This document shows positions 23,844 through 35,245 of a DNA stretch of 64,000 nucleotides, one piece after another (position 1 is the stretch's first letter; the number at the start of each line of letters is the position of its first letter). Source of the DNA: Coriaria nepalensis (lineage: Eukaryota > Streptophyta > Magnoliopsida > Cucurbitales > Coriariaceae); NCBI GenBank assembly GCA_027186245.1, contig CP114484.1:3484501-3548500 (forward strand). The letters run 5' to 3'. Made by a program: the position numbers and the translations under genes. The notes under the pieces are model-generated. The model made no database searches. It was given only the letters and a program-made list of their open reading frames with translations, and was not told the origin of the DNA.

Positions 23844-23965
23844 TAAAGAGAAAATATGTTTAAACATATTTTATTATATTAATTATTAAATATATATAAA
23901 TTACAGAGAGTATAGTAATAGAAAATCAGATTATAAGTAGTTTTATTAATTCTAAAAATATATCA
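23844..23965 (-). repeat. 5' LTR of the 19.5-24.0 kb copia element
   Basis: Gap-free partner of 19463-19584. Of about 21 differences, about 12 are G in the 3' LTR against A here on the + strand, with only two C against T. Confidence 0.88.
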
Positions 23966-24068
23966 AAAATAGATAATATTTTGACAATGAGTTTTAGTTT
24001 TAGTTTTGACATTCTCCCAGAGTTCAATTATTTTTTTTCTCTAAAATATTTTGTAGAGTGGACTATGT

Positions 24069-24186
24069 GCTTATAAAATAATTAGATTTCTTCTCCTAAA
24101 CAGTATGAAATAATTACAACTGTAAATGCTTATAAAATAATTAGATTTCTTCTCGTAAACAGTATGAAATAATTACAACTGTAAAA
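24069..24186. repeat. 59-bp tandem duplication
   Basis: Units 24069-24127 and 24128-24186 are nearly identical; I see one internal mismatch (C/G in TTCTCCTAAACAG vs TTCTCGTAAACAG) and one at the end. Such low divergence next to heavily decayed repeats implies a recent duplication. Confidence 0.9.
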
Positions 24187-24579
24187 GAGTCATGGAAAAG
24201 TGAGACTGGGCACAATGATATATAAGGACAATACATGTACATTTTCTCGAGCTTTCAGGTGATTGGTCGGAGATTGAAATTTTTTTTTTTTGAAACACAT
24301 GAGAATCCAACTCATCATAAAACGCATGCAGCCTACCTGCAGACTGCAGTAATTGCCAAAACAAAGATTTGAGGTCTCCCTATCATCCGCCTTAACGTGA
24401 AAAACCAAAAAGACATGTAATAAATAATTTACAGTTCTTTCCTATCTTGTTTAAGGGCAGGCTAGCACATGTTTGCTTCACAGAAATATGTCTTGTTCCA
24501 ATGTTTGCACGAAATACATACATATTCTACGTACGTAGAATGACTAAACGAACGAATCATGAACATTAAACTTTGTTTC

Positions 24580-24690
24580 CTGCATGCATGCATGCTCCTT
24601 ACCCTACCATGGGCTAATGAGAGAGATGCATCATGCATGCATGCTCCTTAGTCCTTACCCTACCACGAGCTAATGAGCGACGCCCCCTCC
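24580..24690. repeat. Imperfect tandem duplication with GCATGC runs
   Basis: GCATGCATGCTCCTTACCCT followed by ACCATGGGCTAATGAG is repeated about 55-60 bases downstream as GCATGCATGCTCCTTAGTCC, CTTACCCTACC and ACGAGCTAATGAG. Both copies carry CATGCATG, the RY/Sph core of B3-domain transcription factors, but there is no nearby gene to link it with. Confidence 0.75.
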
Positions 24691-27600
24691 CCTCTCTTTA
24701 AAAATTATGTTCCCTTGCTGATCTTCTAGCTATGATGATCAATTTCCGTATCTCTGAAAAATAAAAAATAAAAAAAAAATAAAAATATGATGCGATATCT
24801 GTCTCTTGTGATGATATGTCACAATATTTTTCATAAATATTAATTACTACCCTTTCCTACCCTCCATTTTGTCCGGTGATTCAGATTTCCAGCTATCTTA
24901 AACGTTATTATAAACGCAACTTTACGAACTGAACGCCTTCTATATAATTGCTGGTTAATATTCAGTTTGAGAAACGCTATTCCTATTAAAAACTCATTGC
25001 CGTACGTGCCAATTATTGATGAGTATGATAAATGCCAATGGCTTTGAAAGCAATACCACTGATCAGGTAGAGTCCTCGTTTTTAGATACTAAATTGGGGA
25101 AAAATAATTGAGTGCGACCTTCGAACTAATTAAGATGGTGCAGTGTATGAGCACGCAGCTGTCATGAAAGCGCTAAGCCTATAGCTATCACATTCCCATA
25201 TATTTATTCTCATGCAAATGCCTGCCAGTATATACATATACAAGATTGAAAGAGAAAAGTAATAACTATTTCACCAAAAGGGACGGATGTCACGATAGCG
25301 GCATCATAGCAATGAGATCCCTTTCAGGATTGAAGAACGACTGAACAGACTTTTTGTAATGATATCGTATATGATCCTGATTATATATGAAAATAAAACT
25401 ATGGCTTTGGATATGTAGGTCATGAGTACTGATCACGGACCACCGACCGACATGGAAAGCTACACTTGTCAGTTTTCCCTGCCTTATGGAAAAGCTTTTA
25501 CCTGGGAAGTTCATTCAATGTCAATTTAACTCAGTATGGAGTCCGTAAAATTTTACTCACATTCATATAATCTAACTAATTAAAATGTATAAATTTTTCT
25601 TATTTTAATTCACTCAAAATTTTGTTACTAATTTCGTGTTAGAATTTATTTATTTTTTATTTGTGCTGTTTGCTTTGCTATAACTATACGGTAGAGTGAT
25701 TTGTAACGTTTATTTATACAAAAAATTATAATAATAATAATTGCTTAAATAGAGACTAAAATTTGTGTTTGATTCCCAAACGCGGATATATATTAAATTT
25801 CAGTAGATAATGTCCTTTCAAGTTTGTTTTTCCTTCCATTGCCGCCAAGGCCGCTTGAACTCCTTCGCCCTTCCACCCACCATCACTCTCTCTCTCTCTC
25901 AATCTAAGTTGAAAGCGGATTAAAAAGTGATTCCTTCGAATCCCTTTAAATTCTAGATTTTAAACCAGATTTTCAAGTAGGCCAAATGAAAATCTATCTT
26001 ACTTTATTAACGAGTATACAGACTATTTATACAACTAAGCATCCATACATAATGCGTATTAGCGTAACTAATTGTAGAATCCAATAACAATAAGCTCAGC
26101 TGATGCTAAGGAACTAACTTGAACCATTAACCCTAGTTAGTAACAGTATAGTTAAAGTAGTATGCCTGAAATTTAAGCTTCAACCTGGATTCGATGGTTG
26201 AAATCCTTTAAAATCAGGGTCAAAACCCCTAAAGTTGATTCAATAGGAATTTATATGAAATCCAAATTTTAAAGATTGAATTCCCTTCGATATCCAAATT
26301 TTAACTTAACAAATAGTCTTGATTGTATAATAATATTAATAATATGTCTAATAATAACAATAATAATAATAATTACCTACAAGGATATAGTTAATTTTCT
26401 CTCCTTTTGACCATTAAAAAGTTTTCTTATAACTTCGAATGTTCTTAGCAATTAACTCTTATTAATCGATAATCTTGCTACCACTCCAATCTCCAAACAT
26501 AGTGAGGCAATGGGTCCTTGTAATGTTAAAGAACTGTCATTATGACCCCCCGAAAGTTTGGATACTAGGCAGTGCCCTTATTTTAGGGGTCATCCCACAA
26601 GGCCTAAATAGTGCTGGCAATGCTGGCAAAGTCCAAGATCAATTTTCATGGACCTTACTCATGATTGGCATTAATGATGTCGATGCTAAGTGGGCACACT
26701 ATCAGATGGCTACTTGAAAGCTATATCTACATTAAGTTAATCAGATTTTATTTTATAAGTATATAATAGTTGTGCTTTTAATTCTATCTATATGTATTTT
26801 AATCACTATGATAATTTCTAGTTTTAGATGTTCAATCCATACATAAATTGGAAATGATCGCACCAAGACTTATTTTGATGGCTCTAATCAGATGGATTAT
26901 TGGATCGAATCAAATCCGACTAATGCTCAACTCTAACATAAACTGAGGAAACTTCAATTGGAAGAAATAATTAATCTCTCTCTCTCGGGATCAATTAACC
27001 TAATTTCCACCCACGACCTTGTCCTTTTAAGGTGTCTGAATTGGGCCTTTAGATTGGGCTCTAGTTTAGCTTTCTCTTATGGGATTGGGCTAAGCCCTTT
27101 AAGCCAGTAGGGCATTTTCTAGCTATTTAATTAATTAATTAATTAGTTAGATATTTTAATAATATTTAATTTTTTAATTACCCTAATATCATGCTCAAGT
27201 GTACTAATAAAATTACAAAACATTATAGTTAATAAATTATTTCAATTTATTATATACTTAATAATCTCATTATTAACATTCTCAAATTTTTAATTTTAAA
27301 TTCACTTTGATTTTATTTAATTTAGTATTATATTAAATTATTTTTCAATGAATTTATGGTTGTTACATTTTTCTCCCTTTTATGAAATTACCTCTTTTTT
27401 TAAAACAAAAATAAAAACTTTATTTATCAAAGAAAATAGGAGAATACGACCAAAAATAGAAAACAACATAGCCTAAATACAATGAGAATTCTTCAAAGTT
27501 CTTATATGTAAATGAATAGATTATAGATTACGTTGATTGGAGGATTTTCGTATTTTTCGAAAGTGAAATTGAACTCTGACCCAATAAGTTTTGTCCTGGT

Positions 27601-27694
27601 GGTTGGTTTTTTTTGTTTTCATGCACACAAGGAGGATATTTCTCTCTTTCACCCTCCTTGCTTTCTGCATTTTTTATTTATTTTCTTAATCCTT

Positions 27695-28320
27695 TAGAGT
27701 GTGCTTGTTTGAACTTGTGTTTTGGCTTGAAATGCTGAACCTCAAGCTGCAATGCATTTGCTCTTTTGATTGTAGGGATCCAAGTAGCTCTGTCACGTTT
27801 TGTGCAAGTTTTTTGACTTCTATAACATCTATTTTGGAGTCAAGATTTTCAAGCATTTATATAAATCTTTTTTACTATATTTTCACAAAGAGTGAAAATT
27901 CCGGTCAATATTTTCATCGATTTATGATATCCATCATTTTAACGCATAATCTTCTACAAGGTTATTGTCCGTCATTTTAACGCATAAACTCCTTAAGTTT
28001 AAGAATCTTATTCTTCTCACTCTTCAAATTTCTTGGGATTCAAATTGTAGAAAGCCTCATGCGTCTTTTGCTGATAAAACATCTACTATTCGGGAGAATA
28101 GTGCATCAGCAATGCCCTTTTTCTGACTTAACTCTTTGTGTGTTTTTATTTGGTGCACGGTGTAGTTCCCATCATGTTCCTCAAACCTTTTTTCCACTTA
28201 TTCCTATAAATCATAAGCCTTTAAGTATGTTATCATCTTTGTTGGCTAGTATTGTTAGTCTTCAGTAGAAAAAACTGGTGAAGAAGGAAGAGAGACATTA
28301 CTCGAAGATGTCATGAGAGA
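27695..28320 (-). pseudogene. Copia gag (DUF4219/UBN2) fragment
   Basis: On the - strand, about 28240-28060 reads KMITYLKAYDL, then VEKRFEEHDGNYTVHQIKTH, KELSQKKGIADALFSRIVD and VLSAKDA, matching the UBN2 gag pattern of tryptophan/aspartate-type plant copia elements. It continues with interruptions to about 27770 (KIDVIEVKKLAQNVTELLGS, LQSKEQ). A primer-binding-site-like TGGTATTAGAGA lies about 70 bases upstream at 28381-28392. Several stops interrupt it, and no pol part follows. It is a 5' fragment of a second copia lineage. Identification rests on motif pattern, not on an alignment. Confidence 0.68.
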
Positions 28321-28380
28321 ACAATAATTTATGGCTCGGGAATTTTTCTAGTTTTTCCCGAAAGCTCTTAAGATTTAGAA

Positions 28381-28392
28381 TCTCTAATACCA
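28381..28392 (-). other. Probable primer-binding site of the gag fragment
   Basis: The reverse complement reads TGGTATTAGAGA, one change from the tRNA-Met-type TGGTATCAGAG. It lies upstream of the gag remnant in the right orientation. The LTR would lie beyond 28393, but I could not find its partner. Confidence 0.55.
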
Positions 28393-29869
28393 TATTGGTT
28401 TTTTTAGCAATTTGAGAGATTTGAAACACACTGAAATTGTCTTACTCGATTGAGGCATTTCCATTGATTTTAAACTACAAACTTTATGACCATTAGAGGT
28501 TGGATAAACTGGAAAATTAGCAAGGAAACTAACTACTACAACTACTGCATAATCCTAAAACTAAACTTGTCTATTTAAATAAGTTACAAAGAGTTGATTA
28601 ATTAAAATCCATGCCTAAAGCAGGGACGGAGCCAGGTGGAAACTTATTTAATTTATGGGAAAAAAATTATAATTATTTTCATTTTATTACGGTTAATTTA
28701 ATATTTTTTAAATTTTTATGGGTAAATTTATAATTTGCTTTTTCTTACATTCTTCTTCTTCCCTTGTGATTACGACATCTTCATACTCCTTTTTTTTTTC
28801 CTCTTCATCTTCTCTTATTCTCTCTTCCTCTCTATTCGAGAGGCAATTTATGTTTATTCATCTCTACAATCCTTACGTCTATAGAACGCTCGATCACCTG
28901 GAAAACTCTTTCCGTCAAGCCCCTCTCCATCCTCCCTATGCCCTGCAATATGTATACTCCACTATTGAGCATTGAAGGAGTTTGTAGAGGTGTTAGTTGT
29001 CTCTTGTAGTGCTTACAGAATGTGTTATTCTTCCATCAGGTAGGAGAAGGAGGACTCATCGTCCTCTTCTCTTTCTCCTTCCTCATTTTCTCTTGTCTGT
29101 ACTCTCTCACAATTTTCCATACTCTAATACTACTCTCATTTAGGGTACCGATCTGTTAAAATTTTTCAAAGTGAAGACATTATCCCGGTCAGTGTCAAAA
29201 TGTTGAGATGGATTTTTGTCCGCTACGAAGAGCTTCACCACATACAGTGTGCTCCAAGATCAACGCCTACAATCACAAACAAATTGTGGTCGTGGCCGGA
29301 GTGGTGGTCAGGCAACCTCGCTTCGATGCTCTAGTTAGTTTTTTATAGGAGTGTGAGAGAGAAAATTGATAGAATTAGTTGCTTAGTTTTCTCCAAAAGT
29401 GCATTCCCTATTATTGTTATATCATTTAGCTTTTATAACTAGACAAGACTGAGAAATCCTAAACAGTTTTACATGTGTCCTACTCCCATATCCTAGTGTC
29501 TTGATCATTTCCTGCCACATGATAGATATTAGCGCACCTTCTGTCTGACGCACGAGAGATTTGATCCCCACTCAATGTCCTCTTAGCGTGTAACGGCACC
29601 ACCTCATTTTGACACGTCAGAGGTGCGTCCTCCACTTAGATGTCAGTAGCTTTCCACATGTCCAACCCTTCAGCATATCCATGCCCAGGTCTGAGATTAG
29701 CAATGAAATAGCTAGCCTTAGCGCCACCCGATGCCATTTTATCATGCTCAGCTATTATCATGTTGACTGATGTTCCCCTATGCCCTATTTAACATCAGTC
29801 TCAGTCATCATCTTATCTTCGCACTTTGTTACCTCAACATCTGTCAAACCTACTTCAGCCTCAATTACT
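28393..29869. other. Intergenic sequence, probable LTR material, no gene seen
   Basis: Contains a serine-rich low-complexity frame (28718-28975) that I do not accept as a gene. The block at about 29160-29330 is richer in G+C and may be a gene or transposon scrap; I do not recognise it. Confidence 0.35.
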
Positions 29870-30021
29870 CTCACTCAAGTTGAGATTATAAATCTGAGGC
29901 TGTTCTGAAATCATGCCCAACCATATCTGTCTCATCAAATAGGCTTTCAGTTCTTTCCAAATATTTGTGCATGGAACTGAGATTGGATTGCTAATTGTTC
30001 TCTCCTTCTTGTTTCTACCAT
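29870..30021 (-). pseudogene. Possible start of a Ty3/gypsy gag
   Basis: An ATG at 30021 gives MVETRRREQLAIQSQFHAQI before the frame breaks. Many plant gypsy gag proteins start MVETR. Upstream on the same strand is TTTTGGTGCATCCCATTGTC, which resembles the leader that follows a gypsy LTR. No further gag or pol is visible, so this rests on a short motif. Confidence 0.3.
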
Positions 30022-31095
30022 TAATGGGCGAGTTCAATGACAATGGGATGCACCAAAATGTTAACAGGACCTTCTTCGAGTCAAGCCAAAACTCCTAAAA
30101 ATTGAGGGAGAGTTATAGAGAAATTGGGAAGAAGAAGACAAGATACATCTTATACTCTTTCAGCTTTGTTTACTGTTGCAACTGTTCTTTAACTGCTTCT
30201 AACTAGTTCAATTTTGTCAAGTGAACCGTTGGACTCTTAAGCTGACTTGGATTCACTTCTTGATTCGTGCTAGACTTAACAAGTCTTTTAGGCTTTGCTT
30301 CATTGGCCCATATAATAGTCGGACCACTTTCTGAGCTTACAGGAGACTCATCAACTTCCGACGTGTCGTTTAATTGGATTTCTAATTTATCAGTGTATCA
30401 ACCCACTCTTGATCTCTCATCCACCCCATGGATAAATGAAGGTTTTGTATAATAGTAACTCAGTGGTAATACACTTACCTGAGATATAATAAGTGAAGTT
30501 GAATTATACAGGGAGAAGAATATAGGGAAATCAATCATAATTATGTTAGAGAAAGGAAAAATAAATAAATGAAGGTCGGCGCCGATGATTTGGCTAGTTG
30601 TTTGTTTAGATTTGAAAAGTCTCGTAACTCTTTTAAGCTTGTTTGAAAACGACATATGGTTAAGTCAAGTGGTTCAAACATTAAATTGACGATCTTGATT
30701 CCGAAGGATTTGTCTTTACATATCAATTTTAGCAAAAATAGTTTGTATCTGAATTGAAAGAATTTTCCATAATTTAAATATATATATAAATATATATAAC
30801 AAAAAAATGCAGACCTTAAGATAAATTCGTGAGATCTTACCATAATAAACTTTCGTATAAAAAATAAAATTACAGCAATTGATTATCAACTTCCCTAGCT
30901 ACAAGCAAAATATTCATCACTATACAGAAGTATATACTATATTACTATTTATTACAACTAATCCTCATAAATCAACTAGAATACATCAATTATAAAAACA
31001 AAAACAAATTACATTTTAGAATATTATCACAAATTTTAAAATGTAGTTTCGTAAAGCGCTGAAAAATCACAGTTACCGTCGGAGAACGGCTGAGG
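30022..31095. other. Intergenic sequence, possible gypsy LTR, then 3' flank of small gene
   Basis: No supported gene. About 30060-30560 could be the LTR adjoining the possible gag start, but no second copy is in the window. The ORFs at 30267-30452, 30398-30655 and 30541-30843 overlap one another and lack recognisable features. Confidence 0.35.
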
Positions 31096-31485
31096 TCATA
31101 GATCGGAGCTGTTTCTGAACTCTGAGGCGAGGCGAGATGCAATGGCGGAGTGGTACATGGCGTCGTGAAAGGACTCCGTCTCGATCGTCATCAACCGGAG
31201 CTGCTTAGCCTTCTCTGCTGTGAAGCAGCCGGGAGTAAAACGAGTCCGCGAAGGTTTCTGGTCAAGATCCAGCTCGGAACTTCTGTCTGTGTTGTCTAGA
31301 GAATTGGTTTTGGATTTTGAATCCCCAATGTAGTCCGGTTCGGAAGACCAGCCGAAGAGTGGGCTCCACCAGGCGGAGTTTGATGCGGAGGAGCTTTTCC
31401 GGCGGTGGTGATCTGATTTCCGATTATCGGAAGTAGCACATGCACGGATTCCGATTGCTTGGAAAGAAAGGAGAGTGGTCGCCAT
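31096..31485 (-). CDS. Small plant protein of unknown function (129 aa)
   Basis: A single uninterrupted frame of 129 codons with stop TGA at 31096-31098. The sequence has the look of a real gene: higher G+C than its flanks, no low complexity, and a conserved-looking C-terminal half (FTPGCFTAEKAKQLRLMTIE, then ESFHDAMYHSAIASRLASEF). The N terminus MATTLLSFQAIGIRACA is followed by a basic Ser-rich stretch, then SAWWSPLFGWSSEPDYI. I recall similar short plant proteins with WW..LFGWSS and FTxEKAxxLR motifs and no assigned function, but cannot name one. The hydroxylated, acid-poor N terminus could be a plastid or mitochondrial transit peptide; that is inference. No membrane segment. The start at 31485 is the only ATG that keeps the motif set, and the upstream leader has a G-box and a long C tract. 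Confidence 0.85.
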   Translation of the reverse strand: MATTLLSFQAIGIRACATSDNRKSDHHRRKSSSASNSAWWSPLFGWSSEPDYIGDSKSKTNSLDNTDRSSELDLDQKPSRTRFTPGCFTAEKAKQLRLMTIETESFHDAMYHSAIASRLASEFRNSSDL

Positions 31486-31582
31486 TTTAGAGAGAGAGAG
31501 ACAGCGAGGGAGGGAAAAGTGGCAGAAATGAAAAAAGTGAGGATTTGTTTTTAGGTTTAGGGAAAGGGCAACCGATTTTAAA

Positions 31583-31608
31583 GGGGGAGGGGGGGGGGGA
31601 GGAGGAGG
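31583..31608 (+). promoter_or_regulatory. G/C homopurine tract in the leader or promoter of the small gene
   Basis: Runs of G broken by single A on the + strand, which means a C-rich pyrimidine tract in the sense direction, about 100-125 bases upstream of the start codon at 31485. It could form a G-quadruplex on the template strand or be a CT-rich leader element. Function is inferred only. Confidence 0.5.
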
Positions 31609-31621
31609 AAGATAAGATTGG

Positions 31622-31630
31622 ACACGTGGC
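31622..31630 (-). promoter_or_regulatory. G-box / ABRE upstream of the small gene
   Basis: ACACGTGGC on the + strand (GCCACGTGT in the sense direction), with CACGTG core at 31623-31628, about 138 bases upstream of the start codon. This is the classical binding site of bZIP and bHLH factors and suggests ABA or light response, unproven here. Confidence 0.55.
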
Positions 31631-32365
31631 GGTTTCAGCTAGTATAGACGTGTGGTTTTTCAATGACCCTATTACCGGCATTTTCGGTCATTATGTTATA
31701 AACAATCAAATTATCTACTAGCTTGTAGATTTTTTTGGATGAAGCCATAATTTTTCGGAGAAATTTGGAAACTCAATTTTTCTCAGAAAATATGAGTTCT
31801 CGAATTATTTTTTTTTGGTAAAAATGAAATATTTAAAATTAAATAAAAAATATAAGAAAAAATAATAGTTTAAAATGTTATGTCATCAGTACGTTACAGA
31901 AAATTGTGAAAGTGGAGGGGTTTGCAACATTTGAAAAAAATGACAGGGAGGTACTATCAGTCTAAACAAAATATTTATGTTATGACAAACTTGAGTAAGA
32001 AGTACTTGTAAATTGGTAATATTAGGGTGTTTTACAAACTCATAGAAAATGAAACTAATATTTGATAATTTCATTAACGAACTTGGCTTTAGGAATAATT
32101 GAAAGCACAACCTTATTAAGCTGGCCATTATTTACTTTGACCGTTAATATCAAAATTCAAAATCCAAAATTCAAATAACCCTTATCTACGTAGAAGCGAC
32201 ATACCATATTATATATACATATTCGCCTATGAAAAAGAAGAAAAATAGATCGAGGGTAAAAGATGAGCCTTTGATACATAATAATTTAACATATTATTAA
32301 TTGAAAATTTTTTTCATTGACTTGATCCATCTTCACCATTAATCCTAACGATTCGTCCCTCGAGA
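31631..32365. other. Upstream flank of small gene, no gene seen
   Basis: AT-rich, with one weak - strand frame (31886-32128) that shows no domain. No LTR start could be found for the element that follows, so its 5' LTR seems truncated here. Confidence 0.4.
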
Positions 32366-32576
32366 GTCATCTAAAGTTTCGCTACGATAGAGTGAAACTC
32401 TAGCTTATAGTTTTTATGTGAGCACTGCTATGTATCAAGAAATTTTATTTCTTAAAGATAATTATCAAATATGCAATTGATTACGAGTTTAAATATGTTT
32501 TATTTATATTTTTTTTCAATCTGTATTTTGAATCTATGCGATTTATATAAATATTAGCTATATTTAAATTCTAACA
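32366..32576 (+). repeat. Truncated 5' LTR
   Basis: Aligns with about 35528-35739: the shared series is CTAAAGTTT, then CTCTA, ATGTGAGCACTG / ATGTAAACACTG, ATC(A/G)AGAAATT, TTTATATAAATATTAG and the end TTCTAACA / TTCTAATA. About 280 bases of its 5' part are missing. Confidence 0.65.
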
Positions 32577-32578
32577 AG

Positions 32579-32591
32579 TGGTATTAGAGCC
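32579..32591 (+). other. Primer-binding site of the non-coding LTR element
   Basis: TGGTATTAGAGCC, one change from TGGTATCAGAGCC, located two bases after the left LTR. Confidence 0.75.
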
Positions 32592-35245
32592 TATCGTATT
32601 TAGATTCAAGATCATAGTAAACTTATGGTATATAATCATCATCTTTATATGTTGTTGAAATTGAATGATTGATCATACACATGCTCGATTATATTTTTGA
32701 TATGCATGTTCATATAAATACGATCCAACATGTTATTTTCATATTTATGGTTGAAATAAATAAATCAGTAAAATGAGATTGGATAGTGAATATTATTTGA
32801 ATACATATAAAGTTGGATATTCAAAATCGGATCTATACTTATTTATAGGTTATTCATGATCGATATACCCTTGAGATTTGGTCTTATTATCGTGTTAGAT
32901 TAAGATCTAAGAATTTAGAGTTCTTGGATTCATACCAGTGCATTAAACTTTAATCATTGTTAAGTTTTGAAACGTTTTGATTAAATTGATGGATTAGAAA
33001 TAAAAATTAGGTTTATAAACTTACCTTGATTAAAAGAATTCGTAAGGAAATCATAGAGTTAACGAAAACCCTAATTTAGATTGTAATGGGACGAAATATA
33101 AGCAATGAACGGGTCGGGCTACATATGGATCAGGCTGAAGATGATGAATAGTAAAGTGAAAATGAAGCCCACGCACATAGGGTGGTGTGTGCGGGCGCGT
33201 GCAACATCCGATGGAGGATCCGAGACCACCATTGCATTCTCAAGGAAAGTTTCTATAAGTTAAAGGTATTAGACACAAAATGACGACACATATGGAATTT
33301 ATTATGAGTTATTTATGTATTATGTTTGGTTTATCAATCTCACCTTCAATTTTCATGCATATTTCCTGAAAATTAATTTCATGAGAAATTAATATATTGT
33401 GTAATGTGTTTATATGAAATGTGTACTCTCTCAATTGATATGTATAATATATTCATATGAATATAATTTTTATTGTGAGATTAAAATACATAATTAATGA
33501 ATTTATGTATTAGAACATAAATATGTATGTTATTGATATACATGTATAATCTTGAAATTGATAAAATAAAAGGTTGCATTTGGATAAATAATTGGCTTGA
33601 CTTTAGTTTGAATGGTTATATCAATTAAATGAAATATAATGAGATTAATCAAAAGTATGTCTTGAAATGGTTTATGAGTCTAGGAAATTTAACGATACTA
33701 TTTGCAATAGTTATTCTCGAGTTATGATCATTAAAAGTGTAGGAGAGTAACACCTATGGAGGTTTCTCGATAGGAAACATTGTGATTATCATCATGGTTA
33801 CATGGATGAGCATATTACGGTGATGTGGTCCATTTTATTTTAATTAGTAAATTAAATTAAATCTTTCCTTACTATACTAATTTGACCTCGTTTTATGAGC
33901 GTATATAACAAACATTCAACTTTATGGAAGTTTGATACATAATTCGAGAGGGGTTTATTCGATATGATCTCGACAATGAAGTAAGTTTGCTGACATCTCT
34001 CGACCTTTAGCTATATATGTATGTGATGAAATTATGTGGGTTATATTATGATTGGAAATGGATGACTAAATGCAACGATTAAAGAGTTAGTGACCTATGA
34101 GGTATATTATTTGTTTTGATATCTCATTTTAATGGTCTTGAGCATATATATAGTTCTTAGGCATTTTGTGTTTATATTTTATTCGTATGAGATATTCTTT
34201 AGTTAATACATACAATCGTCTACCCAAAGAAAGTTATTGTGTGTTCTAATTAAAGGTGTATGAAGCATAAAAGTATAAGCTATATTGGCTTAGAAGGTTT
34301 ATCTTCTCAAATGGGATAACTTTTCGAATGTTAAGAATTATCATTAATCCGCTTCATGAGAGAGATAACCAATAGCATGTTGTATTCTCTGCTCAAAGAG
34401 GGTCAACATTAATGTTTGCTAAAATTTGGTATATTATAATTAATCTTTAAAGATATATTTTCATTTTATGTGAGCTTAATTGTTTAAGTTTAGATACTAT
34501 GACATCATATGGTAAAGAGACATATAGCCATTAAGTGACATGTTTATTATATGTGCATTTAAAGGTCTCTTGATTTGCTTGATTTGTGGGAGTTGTGTCC
34601 ATTACATGTGTTGTGTGAAATGATTCGAATTTATTAGGGATCATCATATGTGAATTGATATTGTAATATGTATCTGCAGGTCTAGTTATAACCTGTTATT
34701 TGATTGAAAAAATATTAAGATTTGGTATCAATCTTAAGTATAATTGTTTGTTAACTTAGTATGTCTCATGAATGACATAAGTTAGAAAATCTCTAGAAGA
34801 TAATTTGAGACATACATAGTTTTTGTTAAAATCCGAGATTCATTTTCCAACACTTATTGTTTAAGTATCCTGAGAAAGAGGAATCAATTTTTCTAGATAG
34901 CTTTTTGTTGAAGCTATAAAGAGAACCGATACAAAAATAGTATATTTGAGATCACATTATAGATGTTTATTTTATTGTTATACTACCACGTTGTGATCTA
35001 TATCAATAAAGTTAGTTAGCATTTGTGACCATAGAAGTCCTATATCGCTAAATGATGTAACTACTCATTTGATATGATATTAATTACTTTATTGGACTGG
35101 ATTGGTTAGAGATATATCTACATGACTATATTATTTTTAAAATTATGGCCACATAAAATTTATAAATAATTTAACTCGAGTCTTTTTTTTAAAAAGTAAC
35201 TTATCTTATAAAATAACTAAATTAATGTTTGCCCAAGTTGGAGAA

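Larger units (their letters stand above)
19463..23965 (-). mobile_element. Copia retrotransposon with 122-bp LTRs, decayed
   Basis: Both ends carry the same 122-bp LTR (19463-19584 and 23844-23965). Immediately inside the 5' LTR lies the primer-binding site TGGTATCAGAGTT (rc of 23831-23843), which fits initiator tRNA-Met. Inside, on the - strand and in normal order, are gag, protease, integrase, reverse transcriptase and RNase H. Total length of about 4.5 kb suits a copia element. All frames are interrupted and the RT catalytic core is deleted. No clear 5-bp target duplication: the flanks read GATAT and AAAAT. Confidence 0.88.
23966..27690. other. Intergenic sequence with local tandem duplications
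   Basis: No supported gene in about 3.7 kb. Short open frames (24173-24408 and 25290-25514 on the - strand, 26475-26717 on the + strand) look random: no recognisable domain, splice context or codon pattern. Two local tandem duplications are listed separately. CT microsatellites occur at about 25888-25900 and 26970-26985. Confidence 0.45.

Noticed and set aside
25290..25514. - strand frame of 74 codons
   Set aside because: No domain, AT-rich flanks, no promoter or splice signals.
28718..28975. + strand frame of 85 codons with Ser/Phe runs
   Set aside because: T/C-rich low complexity, no motif.
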